Source of the DNA: Sipunculus nudus
Lineage: Eukaryota > Annelida > Sipuncula > Golfingiida > Sipunculidae
Direction of reading: 5' to 3'
Assembly (NCBI GenBank): GCA_026874595.1
Contig: CM049308.1
Span: 15,560,001 to 15,624,000, forward strand
DNA length: 64,000 nt
Position numbers and translations under genes: made by a program. This document shows positions 11,940 through 23,631 of this stretch, piece after piece. How positions within the stretch are numbered: the first letter of the stretch is position 1; the number at the start of each line of letters is the position of its first letter. The notes beneath the pieces were generated by a model. It ran no database searches. It was not told the DNA's origin and saw nothing but the letters and a program-made list of their open reading frames with translations.

Positions 11940-12300
11940 TGCGAACCTGTGCATTGGGAAATACACCAGGTATAATGCTTCAATGCTGGACCATTACTTT
12001 TCATGTATATGAACAATGCAAGTACTAACTATTTTGAATATGAAACAATTACACAAAGTTCACTGCTGAAATTCTGGCATGGGTGCACAAAATACAAAAA
12101 TGATTGTAGCTGACACCACCAGTCTTGTATACAACAAAGCTATCAGAGATATATACATATGCCCAATTTCAGACTGATATAACAAACCCCTCCTGAGAAA
12201 ATGCAGGGACACCAACTGTGCAAAAGTCATTGTAGGTGGCGACACCTTTCTTGTGAGCTAGAAAGCCATCAAAGACACATAGACAGGTCATTATATTAGG
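11940..12300. repeat. Diverged relatives of the 22.1-23.7 kb array monomers
   Basis: Contains AAAGCTATCAGAGATATATACATATGCC-like and GTAGGTGGCGACACC (12233-12247) stretches in the same order as the monomers of the 22070-23680 element, with one palindrome base changed. Probably an old decayed copy. Confidence 0.5.
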
Positions 12301-12329
12301 CCAATACATCAAACTTACCTTGAGTCTGA

Positions 12330-12910
12330 TGCATGGGGCTGACCAGGCTTAGGTGAGAAAGGCAGTTGCCCAGAGTGAACTGTGACAAATTGCTTGCTCA
12401 GGCTACTGCACTGAGTGAACTCATGACCTGCACCTGGCTAGACTGAGTAATTTTTGACCTGTACCTGGCTGCACTGAGTGAACTCTTGACCTGTTGCATA
12501 ATCTGACACAGTTGGCAGTCTGCCAAAGCTATAAATAGATCCAGGCTGAACTTTGGTGCCAAATCTGATGCAGTGGGCAGTCTACCACTGCTATAAATAG
12601 AATGCAGCTACTGCACAGAGTGAACTCCTGACCTATACCTGGCTGCACTGAGTGAACTCTTGACCTGTTGCCTAATCTGAAATAGTAGCCACACCATTGC
12701 ATAAGCTCTCAGATTGGCTCCACATGCAGCCTGGAGGGGCATGACACGCGAGGTGATCACATGATACTCGTGAGTTGATCACATGCTACCTATGAGGTTA
12801 TCACATGGTGCCCATGAGGTGTTCACATGTCACCCATGAGGTGATCACATGCCTTGTGCTTGGCTGCACTGATTGAACTCTTGACCTATATCTGGCTGCA
12901 CTGAATGAAC
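12330..12910. repeat. Tandem repeats: CTGCACTGAGTGAACTC units and a ~24-bp GATCACATG array
   Basis: Units containing GGCTGCACTGAGTGAACTC-TTGACCTG recur about six times in irregular order (12400-12680, 12855-12925). Between them, at about 12745-12850, a ~24-bp unit with TGAGGTGATCACATG is repeated about five times with variation. Confidence 0.65.
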
Positions 12911-13029
12911 TCTTGATCTGTTGCCAAATCTGAAACAGTTGGCAGTTTCTCAACCTATTTAAAATTACAGACACAATCTTGGCATGTTGGTAAATCTGTT
13001 TACACATACTGAAAGACTTTGGCTAAAAT

Positions 13030-13320
13030 ACTTTTTAATCTTTTATATCATACTTGAACCATTGGAACAAACTTGTAAGATATGATATAAAAGGTAAAAC
13101 AATTTGGCTTGACCGTTTAGTCGGAGAAGATTTTTAAAGGTTTTTAAATTTTTTTCTCATTAAAATCAAAGAGAATGTAGAGTTTTTCAGATGGCTAATT
13201 TTTTACATTACATTTCATGATGCTAGCTCCAGTCGTTTTCGAATAGTATGGGTTAACATACAGAAGATGGACTATGGACGCCGCCACAACATCAAATTAG
13301 CTCACAGGCTCACTAAAAAT
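13030..13320 (-). mobile_element. Element H, truncated copy
   Basis: Read on the - strand it begins TTTTTAGTGAGCCTGTGAGCT with a GGCGGCGTCC stretch, and continues with CATACTATTCG and the same text as the head of the next copy at about 14560-14627. Only the first monomer is kept. Confidence 0.6.
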
Positions 13321-13659
13321 TACTACAGATGCATATTGAATGCAAAATTATAATACAGATACATCTCACTGATGGCAAAATCTTGAATTAAGTTGAGTAT
13401 GGATACCAATTATTTATAATCTATGTATAGCCGTCTTTATATACCCACAGAGAGCTGTATACCTGTGATTGTTAACATTGCCTGGTATGAAGTATATCTA
13501 AAATCATAAATCTACATTTTTTAAAGCTTTTAAAAAACATTCTTGTCAATATTAACCATAGATAACCTCAAATCTGAAGGTCTAGAGGCATGATGTAAGG
13601 GATGCTGATAAACTGGTGCTAGGCTAGATGAGTCTGCTTTACACAGCTACCATATATGG

Positions 13660-14627
13660 TAAAATGACTTAATTCAATCTTTATAATTCAGCCATAATTC
13701 ATTCTTTGGAACCATAAAAGATAATCATTATAAGAATTATTCAGGGGACTATTCTTGTAAAATATTAAACAAATTGGCCTCAGTGGCGTCAGTCTAAAAA
13801 TGTTTTGCAGGTATATAACTCATATGGGAAAATACAGCAAAATGGCTAAGTTAAGCTACCCATAACTCAGCCAAAAATCACTGAACCAAAATCATTTGAA
13901 CAAACTTGAATTATCAACATCTAAGGATAATTAATGTGCGAGATTTAAGACTTTGGCCCAGTGGTTTTTGAGAAGATTTTTGTAGCCACTTAGCTAAAAT
14001 GGGCTGTTATGGTATATGACTAAATTCACTGAACTGAGACCATTTGAACAAACTTCAGAAAGCACTACTAGGATCATTTCTGTGCGATATTAAACAATTT
14101 GGCCATATCGTTTCAGAGAAGAAGTTATTTGTAGCTGTCAGTATGATACGGGCACTGATGACCCCCGTACAAAAAAGGCCGATGCAGGTGGCGCCACCAA
14201 TACTTCAATTTAAGATATGACTCATGTGACCAACATTGGCATAAAATTTGGTGATGATAGCTCCAGCCGTTTCTTAGATTGTAATTTTAGTATGCTTTTT
14301 TGGACAGATGACTAAGTTCAACTAGCTGTGACTCAGCCAAAAATCACCGAACTTAAACCATTGTTCCAGGGATCATTTCTGTGAAATAATGGACAATTTG
14401 GCTGAACAGTTTGGAGAAGGAGAAGCTTTTTTAGCTTTTTCCCTATAAAATCTAAGAAAATGCAGTTAGCCAAAAAATAAGCAAAATCTGATAGAGTTTT
14501 TCAGATGACTAATTTTTTGCATAAAATTTCGTGATGCTAACTCTTGCCGTTTTCAAGTTAGTATGGGTTAACGTACGGATGCCGACGACGCCACACATCG
14601 CATAAGCTCACAGGTTCGCTAAAAATG
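13660..14627 (-). mobile_element. Element H, longer copy with tandem core
   Basis: On the - strand the head is TTTTTAGCGAACCTGTGAGC then GCGTCGTCGGCATCC. The core has four to five diverged ~170-bp monomers with TCAGCCAAAAATCAC-like and AACAATTTGGC-like stretches, and one GGTGGCGCCACC at 14187-14198. No coding capacity. Confidence 0.65.
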
Positions 14628-17600
14628 GGGAAATGTATGGAAGCATTTTCAACATACAGTAGTATTGTAGATTTAGTATTAAAAGGAAAAGCAAGGGGTA
14701 AATGGATTCTGCAAACACCACATATATACTGCATGTACAAATTACAAGGATTGAAAATTTGAAGTATAGTTGGAATAATATCCAGACAATGTGCTTTGTA
14801 TATATTTGTATATATTGTATTTGATGTGATTTTGTACAATTATGTGTGACGTGTATTGTATGATTTTTCAGCTATAAAATTTATGAAAAAAAAAAAAGCC
14901 AGCTGAAATATTTTCCATTGTACCAGAAATTGACTATACCAGGTATTTGCCTATGACAAGAAGTCTGTACAGGTTTCCAAATGACAACAAAACAATGTAT
15001 GCAGTTTAACTCCTGTGAAAGTTTATTCACACCACTATATACAAGACATCTGGTCAACCCATAGGGCAGACATTACAAACATGGAAAACTGACTGGTGCA
15101 TTCAACTCCTGATGCGAACATTACTTTGATTGGCACTTGCATGTGGGTTTATAGTAAGTGCTCCCCACACCAGATCTCTCTGGCCCTGTAACTGGCTCTT
15201 TTTCTGCTCCGTTAAGTGCAAAATATCACTGCTATTATTGCATTAGAATACAGCATCTTATAAACTGACAATTTTAGAGAAAACGTTATCACTATATTTC
15301 AACTATTTGTGTACTTCCAACTGTTCATCGCAGTTATGATCATTAGAATTTAGACCATTAATATGATATCCACTCCAGTGATAAACCACACTTTTGAAGA
15401 CAGACTGTAACTGCAATTCTAACTACATACCGGTATCTGGGGATCATTTATAGAATATTTTACACAGGGATTATTTATTAAAATATTATGCACTCACATT
15501 CATTATTGATGATATCCAGTTTTTTTAATTCAAGCAGGATATGAAAGAAGCTTTTGATCAGATAATGACATGTATGTAAAATATCTATTTGGTACATAAT
15601 AAGCACACTAATTGCTGCTATAGGTCCAGCAATGTTCAATACATCAAGATGCCATTTCAAAATAGTTCTGTAACAAGCAATGTTATTTGTAAGTGTTAGC
15701 TCTACTATCAGCAGTGTATGTACTGTGTATGTTAGATTTTAATACTGAAGAACGGAGACCCATGAATAATGTCATTCAGCACAGGGACGGGGTGGCGGTG
15801 TTCTCAAGTGTCTCACTACAAAGGCACGTTTTGCTACAACACAAATGAAATTAATATCGTTCACTAACCACGCTGGTTTGCCTTACATCTGACACTAAAC
15901 ACCCTGTCAATACTATCAAATATTTATTGTCACTACACAGGTATAAACCAAAGAAAAGGCTAACAGTGTTTGTGCAAAATTTGTAAAAAAAAATACCTTC
16001 ATCCATCCACAGTGCATTTCACTACTGTTATTAATAAGGTATTAAATTCATCAAGAGCACTTGACACCAAAAAATTGCTTTTCAAATGCATAATTCTTCT
16101 TATGGTCAAAACTTGACCCACAAGCTGTTTTTATGGCACACACAAAAATCTTGAATAAAAGTGTAAATCTAAGAAAATCTGTTAAATTCTATCCAAAAAT
16201 CCTCTGGAATAAACTGGATGTATAAACAACTGCCATTTCAGTTTGATCAGGGACAGATCAATAAACCTCTGTGTAAAGAAAAGATGTAAAAAATCATGGA
16301 ACCAAGGATTACTCAGGACACTAATAACTACTAATAATCTCTGTAATCTTATTTTTCTATTTTATATATTAACTGACCATTTAAACACTTGTTAAGAAAA
16401 TGCTACACATTTCCATCCTGCTTAAATCTATCACAAGAAAAATTTGAATTCTTGAATATTTATCTGGTTTCATATTTTGTAATCTCCAATAACTTGTACC
16501 TTTTATGGGCTTCTCAGACAACAGTGAAGATTACAGTCCAAACTAGAAAGATTTAACAAAACGCTTAATTCACAACATTCACTGTGACCATACATGCAAG
16601 TTAAGCTGCAGGTTATCTTCTCCAGGCTGGAGGTGTGGACAGCAGCAGGCAGCATCAGTACTGTAAGAAATACTAATGTCAATAACAGCATTTCTAATGA
16701 TAATTTATGGTTCAAAACTACTGGACTGCATTGTATAATAACGTTAATGACACTCACAGCTTTACTGCAGTATATGATTTAGTTAATAATATACATAACT
16801 TTACTGAGTTCATTTACTGGTAATTGTATGATTTAAGTGAATGCGCACTTAAGTGTAAGTTAAGTTGTTGCAAACATCTGGGTTTTCCTTAATATCAGAA
16901 GTTGTCTGCATACTGTACACTGGGAAATTTTGCAGTATTTAAATTTTCACTGACTGTCCCCTGCAAACTTTTCCGAAAGTATATGTCTATCCTGATTTAA
17001 GGAAGTTTTACGGATAAATGACGATTAAGAGGTCATATTCTCTTCCTGATGTAATAACATAATGTTAATTTAAATTAAACATAAAAATCTTAATTTATGT
17101 ATATAACTTCTCCTGAGGTGAAATAAACATTGCATGGTACTAGCAATAGCATGCATATCAAAACAAGGTAGACTTTGTACCCATTATCATAATTTTTTCA
17201 GTTCAGAAAAAAATTTCAAGTACAAAAGTGCCATCTGCCAGCTACAACTGGAACTGAGAGTTCAGGTCATTATATTAAAAAGAAAATTCGTATTTTGGTA
17301 TATCTCAAATAACAAATGTAAAATTTCAACCTAATATTTACCAGGCAAATGTTTCATTTGACAAAACCTACAATACCGGTTTGATGGACAGTAACACAGA
17401 TGACCCTAGTGCGCAGTATGCACATTGAGCACACATAGGTAACAAAGTTGAATTTTATGAGAATATATGTTTCTGTGCACAGTTTATAACACTTTATGTT
17501 AAGTTTTACAGAGTGCCCATGTGAGCCTCCAAGTGAGGTCAAAGAACTGCAAATAAATTAACAAACCTAGTCTGTAGTTTTAAATACACAGATGATTATT

Positions 17601-18044
17601 GATAATTCACTCTGGGCAAGTAATGTAGTAAGTTTCTTATACAGGTAGGCTAACAGGACATGTTGCTGTATAACATGCAAGCTGGGCTGAGGAAATGTTA
17701 TACTATAACATACATGCCCGAGTAGTGTTATATGGAGGCCTGGCAGGGGGTTGTTATGCAGTAATGAGGAGGCCCATGAAATACATGTTATACAGTCATA
17801 TAACAGTCTGTCAGGAGAGGATGTTATACTATAACATACCACACAATTTATATCACAGAAAGGCTTGCCCAAGGAGAATTGAATCTGGCACATCTGTTAT
17901 TAAAAGCTCTAGTATATTTGCCTAACAAGATATATCACATAAATAGATAGCACAGGAATACAGATGCAGGTTTGAGCGTTCCTACAGTTGATATAACTTT
18001 GTCTGTGGCTCCATCTACATGTGGATATCTTCATGCAGAGAGAC
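14628..18044 (-). other. HECTD1 3' flank and probable 3' UTR
   Basis: No recognised coding sequence on either strand. TTTATT on the + strand at 15923-15928 gives AATAAA for the HECTD1 strand, a possible polyadenylation signal about 2.1 kb after the stop; this is a guess. An imperfect repeat with two identical hairpin-like units, ATGTTATACTATAACATAC, lies at 17695-17713 and 17821-17839. Confidence 0.4.
17640..17840. repeat. Irregular repeat of ATGTTATACTATAACATAC hairpin units
   Basis: Exact 19-bp copies at 17695-17713 and 17821-17839 with weaker versions between (GTTATACAGTCATATAAC near 17788, GTTGCTGTATAAC at 17662). Each can pair with itself except for the centre. It lies in the possible HECTD1 3' UTR. 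Confidence 0.5.
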
Positions 18045-21000
18045 TCAGTTGAGATGGAACCCTTTCTCTTTTGTTGCTGCTAGCAACCTCTCTCTCAGAA
18101 TTTCCTCAGATGAATACTCCGGTAACTTCAGATAGTGAACACATGTGTTGACTGATGGGAAACTGCCGTCGTTCCCATCCACCTTCCGTACCACTGTGAG
18201 ACGAGGCTGAAGGTTGGCCAGGCCACCAGGTGGCAGTGATGAGCAGCCCGTTGTGAACTGCAGGAATGACTTTCTCTCATCGCCTGACATGGCTACCACT
18301 ACACTAACAAATCGTTTGAAACCAGGGCTGCAATGAAAGAAATTTTAAATTAATATCAGAGAGCTTTCAATCAGAAATACAATAGTACCTCACTGTGTCA
18401 CAGCTGAAGGACACTTCAAAAAGACCTCAGCACATCTGATTCTTTCCACATTTGGGTTTAACTGTGAAATAATTGACTTTATTTTGCAAGGAACAAATGC
18501 TTCTATCTTTAACACAAGGTGGATATTTAACTTGAATATGTTAAACAAAATCGGGGTTTTATGTAATTGTATGTAACATAATGGATTTCAGATTTAACCC
18601 GTTGACTAAATTGCAGTAAAATAACATCTATTCACAATTTAGGACCATTTGTTTGTAGAATGAAGTGTATGAAATGTAAATTATATTACTTTTACTTCTT
18701 CTTATTTATACTTTGTCTGTCATATGATCATAGGTCAAAGTAATTCACAAACTGTACCAACAAGTTTTCACACTTATATTTAGGAGTAGGCAAGAAGGGC
18801 CAGAAATACATAGGTTAATTCATAATTTTTGCTAATTTGAGTACGAGTTGTATGCTTTGGAAAATGTTGACGATTGCAAAAGACTCCTTACATGTTCAGT
18901 GAATCCCTATAGCTCTCTTACTGAAACTTCACAGATCATGCTATTTTCCCTTGTGTCGTCTATTTAAAATATCTTCCATGAATGACTTCATTCTGTCTGA
19001 TAAGGAATACATTATTTGGGCCTTGCTTCAGGATTGTTATCTTCCTTGACTCACCTTTCCCTTGTGTACCCCAGCTTTGGCTCTGTATAATTCAGGATGT
19101 CATCTCTCGTCCACTGAGGCACCTGGTCGCCACAGAGCATCAGCTGGACCTCACTTGGACTGAAGGGGAACAACTTCTCCATGGGGAACACGCGGCTGAA
19201 GCCCGCTGAAATCATAAAACACACACCAGTCATGTCAAGCTTTATACCACCTTCAACATTAAACCATTTAAAGATTTTTTTTAAACCATACAACATAAAT
19301 ATATCATATTTGCATATGAAAACTTCCCATTGTCTTTATTTAAAATGAATTTATGTCACCCAGAATTATTAAAATAAAGCTTTGACCATCACACAGTAGC
19401 ATCACATACATATTGGCCAAATAAAATGCTAATAGCACTATGACAGAAGACCAATGCTACAGAGGTCGACTTCTTAAACCAATAAGCTATGTGACATATC
19501 AGTAATGAAAATCAAGCAATGGATATAATTTAATACTCAGTATGTTTTACAGTCTCCAATCTGCACAGGTTGTGTTATGTTACCTCTGAATGCCTCCATC
19601 TGCCGTCTGATCCCAGAGCGCAGGCAGAAATCTGTGACTAGTTCAATATATTCCTCTGCATTATCCAGGTCCACAGTCTGCAAGAAAATGTGAGGTTTAT
19701 ATCATACATCATTGACAATGTAGTGTCATTAACCTGGTTTTTTTAGGTCTATTCACTTCTACTGACATTCAACATACAGTCTAACCTCTTTCCTTTGCCC
19801 CTTGTTCATCCGCCAACCTCGCCTACCGCCAACAAATGACAAAGTCCCAATTTCCTTACTACTTATTTACCTCGTTCATTGGCCATCCTCTCTATCCGCC
19901 ATCCGCCAGGTGTTCTTTTACCCCTAAGTACCACATTCCCTTGATCATTGCCAACTTCCTGAGCCAGAGTATTATTGCTCGGGCTCAACTGACCTGCAGC
20001 GTCTGTGTTTACATTATGTCACGCCTTCCTGCTTATAAATCAAGTACAGTAGAACGCCTGTATTACAGTCACCATCAGGACTAGATGAAAGTGGCCTTAA
20101 TACAGGAGTGGCCGTTATACAGGACTTGACCAGTATAGGGGGGTTAAAATGTAACATGAAACCAAGTTCAAATCTTTATTACAATAAAAAGAAATAAACA
20201 TATATACAGAGTATTAGTATAATATCTGTTATCAATAAAAAAAAATAAAATATTTACAATCACGTCAAAGTGATTGGGACAGAGTATGCGGAAAATTTTA
20301 TACAAGTAACAATATTTATTTTGCATTCATTATTAATGTATGAGTAAATTTGCGATGTTTGCCGCACTGTTTGCGTTTGATGTACGTGTTCACAAGGACA
20401 TTAAAGAAAGTTAAAGATCCACAGTTTGCCAAACGTTTTCCTGATGACATAATCATCAGGACCCGCTGGTGGTCATTCGTTAATTAAATGACAAACACCC
20501 TGATTAAAATCCGGCTCGCATGACTGATTCCCAAACATACACGTAGGTGGGAACACATGATTTACTTTTGTGCATACTAATGAGGCCGAGTGAGGGAGTG
20601 CAACGCTGGCTACGTGTCAAACAACTCAGTCACGGTCGAGTGGTTACCTTTATACAGGCACTCATTAACAGAGGAATATGTGAGAGCGGACACTTGTGTA
20701 ATGATATTGAGGTCAGAATTGGCCGATCGATTTGTTGAGCCCATGTCACGGAGTCACTGCCCCTGACCGTAATTGAGGCGTTTCCCGGCCTGCGGGACCG
20801 AAAGACCTGGCCGTAATACGGAATAGAGGAGTGACCGTAATTGACAACAAAATGATTATGAAATATAACTGTCGAAAATTTGGGACTGGGAAATCTGACC
20901 GCAATAGACGTATTGACCGTTATTGAGGTGTTGCAGTTAGCAGGCGTTCTACTGTACCTGGTGCCACTAATTAATTAATGAATTAACATCTTTTAGTTGT

Positions 21001-23585
21001 TTGGGGACAGCTGTCATAAGCTGAGTGACTGGTGTTGATTTCACACAGGCATTATATCCCTGGATATATCGCCTGTGAAACACACAGGCGTTATATTCCA
21101 GGGTGACCAGCCAAATGAAACAGATCGGCAAGATGGTCAAGAAGCAAATAGTATCCAACAGTGACAGGCAGCTATGAAACAGCCAGTCCGACCTGTGAAC
21201 CTGAAGAAATAGTTCCCCAACCTCCGTTTACATCCGCCGAAGTCTGCTAGGCATGGAGACAGTCTTGCGATATTTCAAGAGCTCCAACTACAGCGAACAG
21301 TCCAATATTGATGCCATTACAGGGTGGACCAAAAAATAATAGCTCTTCTGTCACAAGCTGCCAAACAATGCTCATTTATGGAATTCATTGGGGGCAGACT
21401 CGGATGAAAGTGAAATGGCACAAGGAGGACCGTGGAGAATTTCATATTTTGACCAGATATGTTATACATGTATATCTATGTAAATAAATTGTACACACTT
21501 TTTTTTTCTGTTTTTATTTTAATTTTTTTCTTTCCATGTCAAATTTCTTTCAAATAATAAAACTGCTGTATTAAGAAATATTTAAATTTTCATCATTCAT
21601 AGCATGCTCCTATTAACACAAACATGAGAGTGTCAGCTTGCTTCATTTTCCAAGTGTGTGTTTACATAATACCACTTTTGAATGTTTCTGGTTAAAATAA
21701 TTTTTAACATATGGCCAGCAAGCACATTTACTGTGGAGCCTGGATTGTCTCAGGACAACCCTAGAGTTCCATCAATTTATCGTTTAGATGAAGAAGCATA
21801 AAAAGGAACACAGTTATTCATGTCAAATAATTCAACTAGAGATTTTGCTTACCTCATTTTCACCATTAGGCTTGAGATCCACAGCTGTGTATCCATATAT
21901 AGTAGAGGACGGATTAAACTGGAAGTTCAAACTGAAACAAGGGACACATATCTGAGTATTTGTTCCTTCAGGAAACATGAGGAATATAACCAATTTATAA
22001 TAAAACATAAAGCAAAGCTCAAATATACAAACAAAAGGTCACTGGTGTAACTGTATGCACAATTATGAACTAGAATACGGGTAGTCGACAAGCGACTACT
22101 TGTATCCGCCTAAATCAGAGTGGAACGGGTGAAGTGTTGCATATTAGCATGGATATTTTATCCCATGGCAGACAAACAGATGGGAGCTGTGCAAACATGG
22201 CTGCAGGTGGCACCACCAGTTTTGCGTATGATAAAGAGCTATGTGAGATTTATACACATGCAAAATTTTGGCCCAATCGGTCAAACGGTTCCCTAGATAT
22301 GAGCTTGGATGTCGCAGCGTAAACTTGATTGTAGGTGGCGCCACCTGTCATAAAATCAGAAAAGCTATCCAGGATGTATAAGCATGCCAAATTTCAGGTG
22401 AATTAGTCAAACCACTGCAGAAATATGAGTGATTTTAACCCAAGGCAGACGAACAGATGGACACTGTGCAAACATGTTTGCAGGTGGTGCCACCATTTTC
22501 GGTGTATGTTATAAAGCTCTCCAAGGGCTACATTTGTGCAAAAAAATTTTCCTGATCGGTCAAACGGTTCCTGAGATATGAGCTTGGATGTCTGCAGCGT
22601 AAACGTGAATGTAGGTGGCGCCACCTGTCATAAAATCAGAAAAGCTATCCAGGATGTATACGCATGCTAAATTTCAGGTGAATTAGTCAAGTCACTGCAG
22701 AGATATGAGTGATTTTAACCCAAGGCAGACAAACAGATGGACACTGTGCAAACATGGTTGCAGGTAGCGCCACCATTTTTGGTGTATGTTATAAAGCTCT
22801 CCAAGGGCTACATTTGTGCAAAAGAATTTTCCTGATCGGTCAAACGGTTCCTGAGATATGACTTTTGATGTCTGCAGCGTAAACGTGAATGTAGGTGGCG
22901 CCACCTGTCATAAAATCAGAAAAGCTATCCAGGATGTATACGCATGCCCAATTTCAGGTGATTTAGTCAAGTCACTGCAGAGATATGAGTGATTTTAACC
23001 CAAGGCAGACGAACAGATGGACACTGTGCAAACATGGTTGCAGGTGGCGCCACCATTTTTGGTGTATGTTATAAAGCTGTCCAAGGGCTACATTTGTGCA
23101 AAAGAATTTTCCTGATCGGTCAAACGGTTCCCGAGATATGAGCTTGGATGTCTGCAGCGTAAACGTGAATGTAGGTGGCGCCACCTGTCATAAAATCAGA
23201 AAAGCTATCCAGGATGTTTACGCATGCCCAATTTCAGGTGAATTAGTCAAGTCACTGCAGAGATATGAGTGATTTTAACCCAAGGCAGACGAACAGATGG
23301 ACACTGTGCAAACATGGTTGCAGGTGGCGCCACCATTTTTGGTGTATGTAATAAAGCTCTCCGAGGGCTACATTTGTGCAAAAAAATTTTCCTGATCGGT
23401 CAAACGGTTCCCGAGATATGTGGGTTTATGTGTGGAAACAGACGCACAAACGGACGCAGAGCGCAAAGGAAAGGTCAGAGGTCAAAACAAAATCGGGGCG
23501 CAGCAGTTCACATGTGACCCGAACATAATCCCGGGTTTCGGAAAATTCCGCCCAGCGGTTACGGAGGAGTTCTCCGGACACCTAC

Positions 23586-23631
<46 letters not shown>

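Noticed and set aside
22081-22110. Possible CRISPR-like or bacterial attachment site because of the perfect hairpin
   Set aside because: The region is clearly eukaryotic and the hairpin is the end of a repeated element with a second copy at 50680.
22403-23184. Three similar - strand open frames beginning [14 protein letters not shown]
   Set aside because: They follow the period of the D element's tandem monomers and are broken at each unit; no family is recognised. They are array by-products.
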